A stretch of 64,000 nt of DNA from Plotosus lineatus. Lineage: Eukaryota; Chordata; Actinopteri; Siluriformes; Plotosidae. Both the position numbers and the translations under genes were made by a program. How positions within the stretch are numbered: position 1 is the first letter of the stretch; the number at the start of each line of letters is the position of its first letter. The notes below the pieces were generated by a model, which worked only from the letters and a program-made list of their open reading frames with translations, searched no databases and was not told the origin of the DNA. Below, piece after piece: positions 1 to 11,811 of the stretch. The stretch covers positions 12,531,001 to 12,595,000 of the forward strand of contig CM045733.1 of the NCBI GenBank assembly GCA_024760905.1, read 5' to 3'.

Positions 1-434
1 ACAGAAATTGAAATGGTTCTTTTACATGAAGTTCACACCATAGACAGTGAGAGACATGGCCGGCCTTTGATAACCTAGTTAGCCGCACTGATGGGGACAG
101 CAGTGACAACCTGTTAATACTGGGGCTTGAACCTCCAGCTTTACTGGGGATTTAGCTCAGTTGGTAGAGCATCTGCTTTATCCGCTGGAAGGTCGGAGTT
201 CAAATCCTGGCTGTGTTCATACCATAAGATGTTAAAATTTTGCAGTTGTTGCTTCCTGCTTGGCACTCAGCATCAAAGGATAGAACAACACAATAACTGG
301 TGCTGCACAGTGGTTGCAGTTGTCCAGAGCACAAAACAAATTTCAATGTACTTTGACAGTAAAGAGTTATTTATTATTTGACCATGGGATCAGTATAATC
401 CAGTACCCTACCATTGGGCCACCACTGCCCTGAT
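1..434 (-). mobile_element. family A tRNA-SINE, 3' truncated by window edge and split by another SINE
   Basis: 1-146 and 384-434 together form the reverse complement of the family A body and tRNA head (ends ...CCACCACTGCCC). The intervening part (about 147-383) is a different SINE inserted into the head. Family A recurs at eleven places in this window, which is how its limits were recognised. Confidence 0.75.
147..383 (+). mobile_element. tRNA-derived SINE inserted in family A element
   Basis: Begins GGGGATTTAGCTCAGTTGG..GAGC, an A-box like that of tRNA-Ala/Lys genes, followed by GGAGTTCAAATCC as B-box. The body contains CTGCTTGGCACTCAGCATCA, and the end GTACTTTGACAGTAAAG resembles the common teleost SINE tail. 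Acceptor and anticodon stems do not pair, so it is not a functional tRNA gene. Confidence 0.65.
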
Positions 435-473
435 GTTGACCGCTTTGAATCTTAAAATGAAGCATAAACACAG

Positions 474-746
474 ATGACGAGGTTATTTTCAGAATATTCT
501 GCCACGTACATGACACAGGCCTTTTCTCCGTCTATTTTTAAATCACATCTCAAAACCCATCTCTTCTCCTCAACCTTCGGGACCCTTTGCGGTGTTCATT
601 TGTCTTTTAATTTGCATCCTTTCGCTTATTTGATGTGTTTTATATCTTTTTATGTCTTATTTGTTTATCTGTTATGTTTTGAGTTCTTTGTACAGCACTT
701 TGTTCAACTAGTGTTGTTTTTGAAGTGGTTTAGAACTAAAGAGTAA
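474..746 (+). mobile_element. 3' end fragment of a non-LTR retrotransposon
   Basis: The frame contains IFKSHLKTHLF, typical of the C-terminus of L2/Tx1-type fish LINE proteins. The sequence after it (TGTACAGCACTTTGTTCAACTAG... to ATTACA) matches the form of such LINE tails. Too short to classify. Confidence 0.4.
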
Positions 747-757
747 TTACAGTATAT

Positions 758-950
758 GGTGTGGTGGAGTAGTGGTTTGCACGTTTGCCTCTCGGCAAGA
801 AAATCCTGGGTTTGAGTCTTTCGTTCAGGTGTTTCTGTGTGGAGATCACATGTTCTCCTCAAGCTTCTGTGGGTTTCTTCCAAGTACTCTGGTTTCCTCC
901 CACAGCTCAAAGACATGTACTGGTGAGCTGTTCAGGGTTTACCTAACTGG
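758..950 (+). mobile_element. family D tRNA-SINE (DANA-like), diverged fragment
   Basis: Shows the order GTGGTGGAGTAGTGGTTTGCAC, then GTGTGGAGATCACATGTTCTCC, then TTTCCTCCCACAGCTCAAAGACATG. This is the head and core of the SINE family here called D. Tail missing. Confidence 0.65.
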
Positions 951-1492
951 ATTACAAAAACTTTATAGTATAAAGTCAGGGTGTTTTGTACATAAATGCA
1001 CAGAAAGAGGGCTTGGGGACTTTGTATGTGTGTGTTTATTACATTTATGAATATAAAACGTGGTGAACAATATGATGAGGTTCCATACATAACTCTTCTA
1101 CGTCTCCTGTTTTGGTCTTTTGTTCTCCTGGCCACGGGGGCTATAATGTCATAAGGATTAAAACTCACTTAAGATGATGGGGCAAATGTTTTTGTTGTAC
1201 CGCTCAAAAGACCCTTAAGATTAGATTTAAGCATCCCTGCTGGTCTCTCTGTCTCTGTCTCCTTGTCAAACCCAGTACACTCTGTCACTCTGTCTCTCTG
1301 TCTCTGTTCAGTCCAAATGTCTTTTAGATCACAAGCCATTTGGAAAAGGCATTTGAACCTCAAATCCTCACAGACACCTAAAGTTCTCGTTGTACTCCAA
1401 CAAAACCACATGGTCATGATTACAGCAGAGAAGAAAACCAAAATATTAGTCTTTAAAAGCTTCTAGTTATTTTGGATTCTTGTGAGATTTAT
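951..1492. other. no gene or clear repeat recognised
   Basis: Intergenic sequence with a degenerate CTCTGT-rich stretch near 1240-1310. Nothing else is supported. Confidence 0.4.
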
Positions 1493-1795
1493 GGGGCGGC
1501 ACAGTGGCGTTTTGGTTAGCACGTTTTGGGTTCGACTCCCGGGTTTGGGTGTTTCTGTTTGGAGTTTGCATGTTCTCCCTGTGCTCGTGTGGGCTTCTGC
1601 CAGGTTTCTACCAGCCAATTGTCTATTTCAAATTGCCACTAGGTGTAGAAGTGTGTTTGTGAATAAATGATATGCATGTGTATGGGTGCCCTGTAATTGT
1701 CTGGCAACCTGTCCAAGGTGTACCCCACCTTCGCCCATTGACAGCTGAGATAGGCTCCAGCCTCCTCACAGCCAAAATAATATGATTAAGCGGTT
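1493..1795 (+). mobile_element. family D tRNA-SINE with native D tail
   Basis: Full order visible: GGGGCGGCACAGTGGCG head, CGACTCCCGGG B-box, TGGAGTTTGCATGTTCTCC core, TGTACCCCACCTTCGCCC, and the tail GATTAAGCGGTTTGGTAAATGAG. This copy defines the normal head-tail pairing of the family. Confidence 0.7.
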
Positions 1796-1798
1796 TGG

Positions 1799-1946
1799 TA
1801 AATGAGTGAGACAGTGAGTGAGACGGTGAGAGAGTATGAGTAAGTGAGACTGAGTGAGTGAGTGAGTGAGTGAGTGAGTGTGATTGAGATAGTGAGATAG
1901 TGAGTGAGTGAGTGTGATTGAGATAGTGAGTGAGTGAGTGAGTGAG
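1799..1946 (+). repeat. (GAGT)n microsatellite
   Basis: About 150 bp of degenerate GAGT/GTGA repeats directly after the SINE tail. It could have grown from the SINE's own terminal GAATGAATGA repeat. Confidence 0.85.
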
Positions 1947-2446
1947 TTATGGCATATAATTGTAAGAGAAAGCTGTGTGGTGTTTTCTGAAGGGTCAGTA
2001 TTTGTTCTACACAAATTGGCTCCCTTGATGAACATGTGCATAAACAAATTCCTTGCATGATGTTTGTATTCGAATATAATCAACACAATATCCGAAGTGT
2101 ATTTTTGCTCGTTTGCATGAAAGATGTTTTTCATTATGGAGATCATTTAAAAGCTTCATAGAAAACACACTTACACTTATTAGCTTATGAATAAATATGG
2201 ATCTGGTTTGTACCGGGGCAGGATTCTTAACATTTTGTTCCCAAGACATTTACCAGGGTTGTACCAGTGTCGACATTTAAACAGGACATGAGGTCCATTT
2301 ATTTTTTATTATTTAAATCACTCATACTTTGCTTTTATGGGAATATAATCACAGTGCTGTGGTAAAGTAGGTTAGCGCTCATATTAAAATCCCAAATGCT
2401 GAATATATTCCAGTACATCACATTTTGTGCAACTAATAATCATTCA
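1947..2446. other. no feature recognised
   Basis: AT-rich intergenic sequence; no reading frame or repeat signature was recognised. Confidence 0.4.
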
Positions 2447-2700
2447 CTCATTTGTCGAAACTCTTAATCCTACTTGGGTCATGGAAGGCTGGATCCTATC
2501 TCAGTCGACTCTACCAGAGCTCAATAGTGCATCCGAAGGCCTATACACACACAAAACTATTCACGATGACACCTCGGGGAAATCTGGAACAGCTCGTGTC
2601 TAATGTGCATGGCCTTGGCCTTACCCTGTCACTCATTTACTGAATTATTTCATCTTTTTATGGTTGCAGGGAGTCTGCAGCCTATCTCAACATACACTGA
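2447..2700 (-). mobile_element. family D SINE, old fragment
   Basis: Reverse-oriented tail and 3' part (CACTCATTTGTCGAAACTCTTAATCCTACTTGGGTCATGGAAGGCT, degenerate) followed by part of the core. Strongly diverged. Confidence 0.5.
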
Positions 2701-2736
2701 ATAAGTTGCCGGACCATTGCATGGTCAATAGATATA

Positions 2737-3145
2737 CAGGGATCCCTCGCTACTTCAGGCTTCAATTCATGCGGCTTCAGTGCATTGCGTTTTTTTTATT
2801 TTTTTTAATTTCATCGAATTAAAAAAAATAATGAAAATTAAGGAAAAATAGGGGGAGTGGTTAAGGAAAATGCCGCAAAAACAAGGCCAATTACGCACAA
2901 AACAAAAAACAACCCAAAAACCCCCAACAAAATGAGTTACATTGTTGTGAGGTGCCTGAGTGCGTGCACACGCGTGCGCGTCTGTATGTGTGTGTATTTA
3001 TATTTTATTTACATCTTATACATTATTTTTGAATGTTTAATTGTTATTATAAGCATTTATAGCATTGAATATGTATTTATTGATATTATATACATATACG
3101 TATACGTCAGTCGGGAGGGGGGGGGGGGGGGATATGATCCTACTT
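2737..3145. mobile_element. CAGGGATCCCTCGCTAC MITE, one end only
   Basis: Left terminus CAGGGATCCCTCGCTACTTC preceded by TA, and internal AT-rich sequence as in the complete copy at 41023-41515. The right end is lost where a reverse family D SINE (3146-3310) begins. TA target and terminus suggest a Tigger/pogo-related non-autonomous element. Confidence 0.65.
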
Positions 3146-3310
3146 TGCGAATTTCCTATAGGAGGAAACTGGAGTAGTACCCAGAAGAAACCCGCACACA
3201 CATGTAGAAACCATGCAAAGTCCACACAGAAACACACAAGCCAAGCCCAGGACTCGAACCCAGGACCTTCTTTCTGTGAGGGAAAGGGTTACACCACCAT
3301 GCTGCCCATA
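3146..3310 (-). mobile_element. family D SINE fragment
   Basis: Reverse complement of core and head: GGAGGAAACTGGAGTAGTACC, then GACTCGAACCCAGGACCTTC, then CACCATGCTGCCC. It abuts the broken MITE. Confidence 0.65.
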
Positions 3311-4060
3311 TAAAACAGTTGAAACACAAAAGTTGAAAGAGACGAAGAGAGACAGACAAACACATGTACAGTGTGTGCTCAGCAGACTGCTCCAGGCGCT
3401 GCACGCTGTGTGTGGCAGAGAAAAGCTTCTTTCTACAGATGAGAAACTGGAGCAGCGCCACGACTCGGGCCAAACTGTCCTCAACACTATATACCAAACT
3501 CCACTCACTAAGGGCGTCTCAGCCTTTCAAACCCTGCAGGCTTATACACAGGAAATGAAAGCTCTGCGTTTGGTTATTAAAAATTGATCAGATGAAGCTA
3601 CGAGATGTGCAAAATTGCATGCTTGCTTCGATGATTTACAGAAAAAGAGAAACAGAACATACTGTATTATTATGCAGAGAAGTGAGCCAAAAGTATAAGA
3701 CGGAGATTTTGGAGTACAACTGCTCGATCACACAGGACAGGCTGAAGGCTCCTCTGAGCTCTGATCTGATATACGGTATGCCTGGATAATTTATGGCGAG
3801 CGAGAATTTATGAACATGATGACATTGAAAGAAAAGGTATTCCAGTGGCAATCAATTAGGATCCATTTTTAGACTAGTATTTATACTACTGTTACTAGCA
3901 ACAAGGCCCAAGGTGTGGGAACATCATCAGTCCTTATTGGGAGACTAAACATTAAGGTTCTGTCACTTTTATAGACTAAGCGTTCTTATAATAGCTTGCA
4001 CAGCGCATTATTAAAGAGGTAGTCACCTGGTTGTTGGAAATGAATCGACTAAATATCATG
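3311..4060. other. no feature recognised
   Basis: Intergenic; a 124-codon open frame at 3213-3587 begins in SINE sequence and resembles no protein I recognise. Confidence 0.4.
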
Positions 4061-4084
4061 AATGGTCTTCACAAGGTAGATAGG

Positions 4085-4911
4085 TAAAGTCTGTTGGGTT
4101 TTATCACCCAAGCCATAGTGGCTCATCGGAGCTGGTGCTTATCCCCAGTTTCCATAGCATGAAGCAACCAGGAGTTCAACTCCTCCTGGATGGGACGCTA
4201 GTCCATCGCAGGTTACCTTCCCAGTATATTTTACTGGTACACATTTATACTGCTGGGTGAATAGAGGTACACTTGTAACCCGGTGCTGTTAAATCCAACA
4301 AGGGTTGCAGGGAGGCTATCTTAGCCAACACTGAACAGTTCGCCACACCATTGCACTTCAACACACATACAATCATTTACACACACAGACACACACCCAT
4401 GTTCTCCTGGTGCTCGCGTGGGTTTACTCCACATACTCCGGTTTCCTCCCACAATCCAAAAACATCTACAATAAGTTCATTGGCTGTTCCAATTCCCCCC
4501 GCCCAGGTGTGAATCGTGTGAGTGTTGGCCCTGCGATGGCCTGGTGAGCTAGGTGTCCAGGGTGTACCCCGCCCTCACCCAGAGTCGGTTGAGATGGGCA
4601 CCAGCCTCCCCGTGACCCTAATTAGGATTAAGGTTAAAGTAAAGTCTGTTGGGCTTTTTACACCCGAGCCAAGTGGCCCAGTTTCCATAGTGTGAAGAGA
4701 CCAGAAGTTCAGCTCCTCCTGGATGGGACGCTAGTCCATCGCAGGTTACCTTCCCAGTATATTTTACTGGTACACATTTATACTGCTGGGTGAATAGAGG
4801 TACACTTGTGGTTGAGACCTTGCCCAGGGGTCTTAGCACGGTGAGGGTCTCAGCAGGATTTGAACTCACGACCTCCTGATCACAGCACCCTAACCACTAT
4901 GCCACCGGCCC
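4085..4911 (-). mobile_element. family C tRNA-SINE with an internal 532-bp insertion of family D plus duplicated C sequence
   Basis: Family C head (reverse of GGGGCCGGTGGCATAGTGGTTAGG) ends at 4911. Its tail (AAAGTCTGTTGGG) appears twice, at about 4087 and 4640. 4186-4276 and 4718-4808 are the same 91 bp in direct orientation. Between them lies a family D segment (4278-4636, plus orientation). Flanks AATGGTCTTCACAA and AATGGTCTTTGCAAA look like an old target-site duplication. Confidence 0.7.
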
Positions 4912-5720
4912 CACAAATGGTCTTTGCAAACAAGATATAATTATTCCTATAGATTTATGATGGGTACTAGACATGAATTGGGTTCATGTATTAAGTTTGC
5001 TTGGAGTCTGTAGCATTAATCTCAGCATTTGAAAACTGTTCAGTTCAACAAGATTTCCAAAAGACAGTACAGTACTGCAGTCCATTTCCATTCGCGCCAC
5101 ACTGGGCTCTATCACTCTCTATTTCCTTTGATTTGCATTACATGACATCAAAGGCATTTCGCAGTCAGCCAAATTTGATCTGATATAACTCAGCAGATGA
5201 GGGTTAAAGGCTTTGCTCCAGGGCCCAACAGCGACAGATTGGTGGAACAGTGGGCTTGAACGTTCAACCTTTGGATCAGTAACCAACAGTGATGCAGCAG
5301 TAGTGCTATCAGCTCATATTTCCAGGGTTCTTGATATAAACCTGAGATGTTTACCATCTGTGAAGTTTTGCATGTTGGTCATGTGGGAATATTCTAGATT
5401 CTCTGGTTTCCTCCCATTGTATTAAAAACACAACTGTAGGTGGATTGCCTACATGCAACCTTTCATAGGTTCAACTGAGTGTGCATGGTGCCCTGAGATG
5501 GACTGGTGCCTGTTCCCAGGTGCACAGTATTTTCTCTCCTTGTTTCCCAGGGCACATTTCTGATTCATGCCTAATTATTATGAAATAATTAAAAGCCCTA
5601 ATACCCATTGGCGTACTGTAAAAGCTGATCATTTATGCTATTATACACACACACATATATATATATATATATTTTTTTATTTATTTATTTTTTTTTTTTT
5701 TTGAGGCTGGTCATCTAGGG
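4912..5720. other. intergenic, with a degenerate SINE (about 5205-5540) and a (CA)n/(TA)n/T run
   Basis: CTCTGGTTTCCTCCCATTG and GGTGCCCTGAGATGGACTGGTG are family D-like; the part before it resembles another tRNA-SINE head in reverse. 5645-5702 is simple sequence. Confidence 0.45.
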
Positions 5721-5995
5721 CAGGGATGTCAAACTCATGTCACAAAGGGCCATGTGGCTGCAGGTTTTTATTTTAACCAAGCAGTAGCACACCGGACTCG
5801 GGTTTTTTAATCAACTGGTGTGGGTCTTCAGGCAGCTGATTGGGCAATATGTGTGCTCTGTACAGGCACTGACCAATCAGCTGCCTGAAGACTCAGCTCA
5901 GTTGATTAAAAAACCCGATTCTGGTGTGCTGCTGACTGGTTGAAACAAAAACCTTCAGCCACATGGCCCTTTGTGACCTGAGTTTGACGTCCCTG
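5721..5995. mobile_element. hAT-type foldback MITE
   Basis: 275 bp with long terminal inverted repeats of roughly 70 bp: CAGGGATGTCAAACTCATGT..GGCTGCAGG at left, its near-complement ending ..GAGTTTGACGTCCCTG at right. Flanking octamers ATCTAGGG and TTCTGGGG match 6/8, as expected of an 8-bp hAT duplication. The inner part contains another inverted pair around CAGCTGATTGG / CCAATCAGCTG. Confidence 0.85.
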
Positions 5996-6167
5996 TTCTG
6001 GGGGTTCATGGGAAAATTGATAGCATTCTTTTAACTCGTTCCTTTTTAACCCAGAACTTAGCTAATTTTCCTGGGGGGGCGGGTCATGTTTTGGTTGTGG
6101 ACAGAGATTTTCAACATGATACTAATGACCCAATACAAATATCCAGAGCAGCACAGAAGATAGGGAC

Positions 6168-6362
6168 AGCATGTTGGTGTCGTGGTGAACACATTCACCT
6201 CAGAGAAAGATGGTCCTGGTTTTGAGTCCCGGGCTAAGTAAAGGTGATCCGTTGTGAAATTCATATATTCCTCCACGTGCCTGGGGGGGTTTCCCTCCGG
6301 GCACTCCAGTTTCTTCCTACAGTCCAGAGACATGCACAGTAAGCCAAATGGCTACTGAAAAT
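6168..6362 (+). mobile_element. family D SINE fragment
   Basis: Head-like TGTTGGTGTCGTGGTGAACAC, GAGTCCCGGG B-box and CTCCAGTTTCTTCCTACAGTCCAGAGACATGCAC core; no tail. Confidence 0.6.
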
Positions 6363-6584
6363 GGAAGGGTTGTGTCACTTGAGACTCTGATAGGATTAAG
6401 AACACAGAAAACTGGTGCAGGGGAACAGAATCGTGGTCTACTTTAGTGTCTCAAGCTGCAGTCACACAGGAAGAGGCGGGCGATTCGCGAGTCACCTGTT
6501 TTACACAGTCTTTCAAAGCGAACTGGGAAAGGTTACTGGTGTGTTGACATGCTTCTGGCATCACTAGCCCTTGCATGTGTCCGC

Positions 6585-6848
6585 TCTCTCTTAGCAAGGG
6601 CAGAATCCCTCCTGGACAGCTCACCGGCCATCAACACGCTGACAGTTATGCAGCTACTCTTGACGAAAGTCAACGATGGTTCTTTTACATGAACCTCTCA
6701 CCATAGACAGTGAGAGACATGGCCGGCCTTTGATAACCCAGTTAGCTGCATTGGGGGGGGGGCAGTGACAACCCATAGAGAGTGGGTCTTGAACCCCCAG
6801 CTTAGGATCAGTGATCCAGCACCTTCACCACGAGGCCACCACTGCCCA
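6585..6848 (-). mobile_element. chimeric SINE: family A head/body with family D 3' part (degenerate)
   Basis: Reverse orientation. The family A head and body (..CCACCACTGCCC end) continue to CACGCTGACAG, then switch to CTGGACAGCTCACCGGCC, which belongs to family D. Same junction as at 7580 and 35820. Confidence 0.6.
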
Positions 6849-6989
6849 TTGGAAAAGGTTCTGGACAACTCTGTGTTTAGTGGAATTTGTCAGTCATTGG
6901 TATCTTTAATGTCTAACTGGTGATTGGTTGAAAGTTTTACCCATCCATTTCACATAATTTACCTTTTTTCGCTCATTTCACTGTCCACC

Positions 6990-7108
6990 TAGACATGAGC
7001 TGTCCAGGGTGTACTCTGTCCTCGCCCAAAGTCGGCTGGGGTGGGCGCCAGCCTCCCCGTGACCCTAATTAGGATTAAGCGGTTCAGAAAATGAATGAAT
7101 AAATAAGA
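6990..7108 (+). mobile_element. family D SINE tail fragment
   Basis: Contains GTCCAGGGTGTACTCTGTCC, then CCCTAATTAGGATTAAGCGG and TTCAGAAAATGAATGAATAA: the 3' third of family D. Confidence 0.7.
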
Positions 7109-7451
7109 GATTCACCACTGCTGGCGAAGACCTCCAGTAAGTGTGGGGTTGCCAATACTTTTGACAACAACGCAAAACCAATTATAAAACCACTGTCAAT
7201 ATACAGCGTCTCCACATGTTTATCTGAGAATATCACTGATTGTGTGTTATTTTTTCTTCTGCTGGTTGTTTTCATGAAGGGTGCAGTATTTTGGGGAGTC
7301 AACTGTATAATATGTAAATATTTACTTCTTTCTGGTACAAATTGGTACAAAATGACTCTGTTCGGTTCTGCTCAATTACATGTGGATTACATAATAGCTG
7401 TTGTCCCTAAATAGTTACAGCTTTTTATTTTTGTACATGTAAAATGTCAAT

Positions 7452-7770
7452 ACATCCATTTTCTGAACCGCTTAATGCTAATTAGGGTCACGGGAAGCCT
7501 AGCGCCCATGTCAGCTAACTTGGGGGCAAGGGCAGGGTACACCCTGGCCAGCTGGCCAGGCCATCGCAGGGCAGAAACACACTGACGTCGATGCAGCTAC
7601 TCTTGGCGAAAGTCAGCAATGATTCTTTTACATGAACCTCACACCACAGACAGTGAGAGACATGGCCGGCCTTTGATAACCCAGTTAGCTGTACTGGGGA
7701 GACAGTGACAGCCCGATGGGAATCGGGCTTGAACCCGCAACCTTTATACCAGTGAGCCAGTACTGCCACA
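7452..7770 (-). mobile_element. chimeric SINE: family A head/body joined to family D tail
   Basis: Left (3') end is the D tail CATTTTCTGAACCGCTTAAT and GGTACACCCTGGCC; it switches at GGGCAGAAACACACTGACG to the family A body (ACAGTGAGAGACATGGCCGG), ending in the A head near 7768. Confidence 0.75.
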
Positions 7771-8456
7771 TGTATTTTTTTTTAATTATAATCTTTTTTT
7801 TTGGACATAATTAGATGCAGGAGAGTCACAAATGAATAATTTAAAAAAATCTTCCAGTAAATCTGAAAGTACTGGACAAGGCACTCTGGGGAGCAAAATT
7901 CCCAGATTAAAAATCATCTTGTAAATTACAGGCAATGGCAGGAGATGGGAGACAGGACGGATAGTACACTGCAAGGAAATTCCCGTATTCAGTGTGGCCA
8001 GTGGAGAGCGAGGCTAATAAATGCAGAGAACAAATGATTGCATAACATCCAAAACAGGACATAAAAAACAAACATGTACAACTGCAGTTTACACCATATT
8101 TCTTCATCAAAGTTTACTTGCCAAAAAGTGATCACAGATAAATACCATACACTACAGAACATCTGAAATGTTGGATTTCCCTGCCTTTGCTATTGGTTTC
8201 CTGTCCTTACTATCAAGTTATAATCTGTTTCATTATAGGGTGCAACCTTTTTCTAGGAGAACAGAGAACTGGCATCAACACACAGATAGAAAAAGGGTTT
8301 CTTGAGGGTAGAATTTTGACTAATAAGCTTTGCTTCCAGCTCTAGATCCACCTTGACCAGAGTGTCTGGCATTTATATGGCGTGTCTTGGAATCTCCTTG
8401 TTTTGTGCGTTGTGTTTTATGTTGAAATGTGACCCAAAGATAAGGGCAATATCCAT
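7771..8456. other. no feature recognised
   Basis: Intergenic sequence with T/A homopolymers; no gene or repeat family recognised. Confidence 0.4.
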
Positions 8457-8526
8457 GCCCCTTATTTATTTATATATATATATATATATGCATATGTATA
8501 TATATATATGCATATGTATATATATT

Positions 8527-8876
8527 GTTTGTCTTCCTTTCGGCTTTTTCCCTTTTACTCGGGAGTCGCCACAGCAAATCATCTGATTCACATGTTTGAT
8601 TTGGCAGAGGTTTTTAAGTCGGATGCCCTTCCTGTCACAATCCTTTTTAGCAAGGGACAGAAAAACACTGATGACTTTGCAGCTACTCTTTACGAAAGTC
8701 AGCAATGGTTATTTTACATGCCTCTCACCATAGACAGTGAGAGACATGGCCCACCTTTGATAACCCAGTTAGCTGCACTGGGGGGGACAGTGACAACCTT
8801 GTGGAGAGTGGGACTCGAACCCCCAACCTTTGGATCAGCGATCCAGTGCCCAATACCACTAGACCACCACTGCCCC
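8527..8876 (-). mobile_element. family A SINE with RTE-type tail, near full length
   Basis: Starts with the reverse of the tail (GTCTTCCTTTCGGCTTTTTC, GGAGTCGCCACAGC) and ends with the reverse of the tRNA head (GACTCGAACCCCCAACC..CCACCACTGCCCC). It sits between (TA)n tracts at 8470-8526 and 8884 onward. Confidence 0.8.
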
Positions 8877-8883
8877 ACTATAT

Positions 8884-9215
<332 letters not shown>

Positions 9216-9221
9216 TATGTG

Positions 9222-9690
9222 TCTTCTTCTTTTCCTTTCGGCTGTTCCCTTCAGGGGTCGCCACAGCAAATGATCTGCCTCCATCTCACCCTATCGTCTG
9301 CATCTTCTACTCTTACTCCAACTACCTTCATGTCCTCCTTCACCACATCCATAAGTCGTCTCTTTGGTCTTCCTCTGGACCTTCTGCCTGGTAGTTCCGA
9401 CCTCAGCATCCTACTACTGTAACCATATATTCACTATCCCGCCTCTGCACATGTCCAAACCATCTCAATCTAGCCTCTCTGACTTTGTCTCCAAAACCTC
9501 TTCCATGTGCTGTCCCTCTGATGTGCTCATTCCTGATCCTAGCCATCCTCGTTACTCCCAAAGAGAACCTCAACATTTTCATCTCTGCTACCTCCAGCTC
9601 TGCCTCCTGTCTTTTCCCCAGCGTCACTGTTTCTAAACCATACAACATCACTGGCCTCAACACCGTCTTGTACACTTTTCCTTTCATTTA
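9222..9690 (-). mobile_element. RTE-type LINE, 5'-truncated 3' end
   Basis: Minus-strand frame encodes the C-terminus of the RTE protein seen at 42665-44176 (KGKVYKTVLRPVMLYGLETV, MKMLRFSLGVTRMARIRNEH, RLRWFGHVQRRDSEY). The 3' end is the shared GGCGACCCCTGAAGGGA tail. Confidence 0.85.
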
Positions 9691-9754
9691 TATGTATGTA
9701 TGTATGTATGTATATGTGTATGTATGTATATGCGTATATGTATGTATATGTGTG

Positions 9755-9812
<58 letters not shown>

Positions 9813-9825
9813 TTGTATATGTGAG
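9691..9825. repeat. (TATG)n/(TG)n microsatellite
   Basis: Simple repeats immediately at the truncated end of the LINE copy. Confidence 0.9.
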
Positions 9826-10620
9826 TCAGAGAAAAAAGGAGAAATCCACACCACCACTTCCCTCCTGATTCAGTGACTGGCCTTGTCACTCCAGGGTCCC
9901 AGGGAAGTGGATAATCTGTGAATGTGAACATATTTGTGCGTATGATGGGAAAGGTTATATTTTCTGTTTGGCATATTCCTGTTAATTGAGCGTCAAGGAT
10001 GCCTTTAGGCCATGTGTCATACAGAGTGAAAGAACAGGAACAAAAGGTATAATTTAACTGTTGCTATCTCATAAGTAATATCCAGGATTCGGTTTGACGG
10101 GGTGTGATGAAATGGTTCCACCCAGACTTGTAAGACTGTAAAACCCCGATTATCAAAACCTGTTCTTATCAAAGATTAAATCGGGACAAATCGAGCCTGT
10201 AGTCACTGAGGATGTGGGTTAAGTGGAAATGCTGGTTTCAGCTGTGATGCCAGTTTGTATTTAATGGTGCAGCATTCTGTTTATTATATTGCACAGTGAG
10301 CGCTACTATTAGATCTGGAATCTGAAGAGTTATTTGAGAAGATGAATGTTCTTGGCTTCTTGGGGTGTTTGAAACTGATAGTTTTTATGCCCCCCACCCG
10401 GACATCCAATCCAACTCTGCTTCTCAGCACACTTGGTGTGTTTGAGCGACCAATCAGAACAGAGTTGGTAGTAAAACAATGGAAAGAACATAAATGAGAG
10501 GAGGAAGCCCAATAAGCCATGCAGCTCAAAATCAGCATTTCACGGGGGGGAGCAGCGACCAGAAGAACTGGAGAGTTTTTTGGATTTTGGTGCTACACTG
10601 GTAACAGAAATGAATAAGCC
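9826..10620. other. no feature recognised
   Basis: Intergenic; no reading frame or repeat signature recognised. Confidence 0.4.
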
Positions 10621-10621
10621 T

Positions 10622-10945
10622 GGTGGTGTGGTGGTCAGCATGATCACCTCACAGCAAGAAGGTCCTGGGTTCGAGTTTCGGGCATTTCTGTTTAGAGTTT
10701 GCATGTTATGATCAGATAAAATAATCCTTTATTGATCCCCAAAGGGGGCGTTTCCTCCCACAGTCCAAAGATATGGATATTAGGCTAAGTGGCTGTTCGA
10801 AATTGCCCCTCTGTGTGAGTGTATACGGGTGTGTGTTGCCCACCGCTGGTCCGCCAACCTGCTCAGGGTCTACCCTGCCCTCACGAGTTGACTCATGTAG
10901 GCCCCAGCCTTCTCACAACCCTAATAGGATTCAGTGTTTAATGAG
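10622..10945 (+). mobile_element. family D SINE carrying a 41-bp foreign block
   Basis: Head GGTGGTGTGGTGGTCAGCATG, CGAGTTTCGGG B-box and TTTCCTCCCACAGTCCAAAGA core are present. At 10708-10748 they are interrupted by ATGATCAGATAAAATAATCC followed by TTTATTGATCCCCAAAGGGG, a motif common in other fish LINE/SINE tails. Confidence 0.65.
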
Positions 10946-11811
10946 AAAACTATCTAAAAATATAGAACCAAAGAGCAATTTAATACTGTAGACTTAAACC
11001 ATTTGCTCTAACATTGCCCAGAGAAAGATGGCAGAAGTTATTACTGATGATCGTGGAGAATATTTATTTTGCCCCACCCCCATCCCCCAATTTTCTCATA
11101 ATTTAGTCACTGACCAGCTCATAGCCCTTAGCGCTCTCCTTCCTCCTGGAGAGACAGGGATACGCATGTGGTTCCACCAAGACCCAGGAACATTTTTTGA
11201 CTTGCGGTATTGTATTGTATGTGACCTGCAAGCAAATCCTTCTACCTATCACATGGGTTCTCGCGTTCTTCTGCAGGCCTCAGAAAGCTATAATTCAGAA
11301 CTATTTAAAATGATCATGTTGGAGACTGTTATTGGTGGATATGCACACACTCATCACAATCATTTTTGTTCGACTGCGTCATTGTATCCAGCCTTTCTAG
11401 TGGGATTTACCAAATATGTGTAATATTTTTCCCACATAGTTATCAGTTCGAAAGTTGCACAACTGGGGTTATTTGAAAACCGCACAATAGAGACAAACAT
11501 GATTGTGCTTGTGTGTTTGCACATGTTCGCAACACCCCACTGTGCTGCTGCCTTCTTCAGAATCGAGCCCTCGACAGCTTTTTTTGCAAGAAGTATAAGG
11601 CGAGAAACGAGATGTTACAGGTACGACGCAAATGCAAAAACCGTTTCGGCCTTCTCTTAGGTGGCGCTGCTCCTGAATCGTATGCCTGGCTCTCCTATGC
11701 CTCGCCTTTAGAGCTCAAAATGGTCAAAGTGATATTAAACCAAAAAACAAACAGGACTTGATTTATTTTTACCTCCTGATATTCTCAGTGACTTTAGTCA
11801 GGGTGAACTCG
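10946..11811. other. intergenic; one unexplained 131-codon open frame
   Basis: 11028-11423 (+) is open for 131 codons (MAEVITDDRGEYLF...), with no recognised domain, no splice context and no neighbour to support it. Probably chance. Confidence 0.3.

Noticed and set aside
147..219. tRNA gene
   Set aside because: A and B box-like motifs are present, but acceptor, anticodon and T stems do not pair; it is a SINE head.
11028..11423. 131-codon frame MAEVITDDRGEYLF...
   Set aside because: No domain, splice or promoter context; cannot be told from chance in AT-rich DNA.
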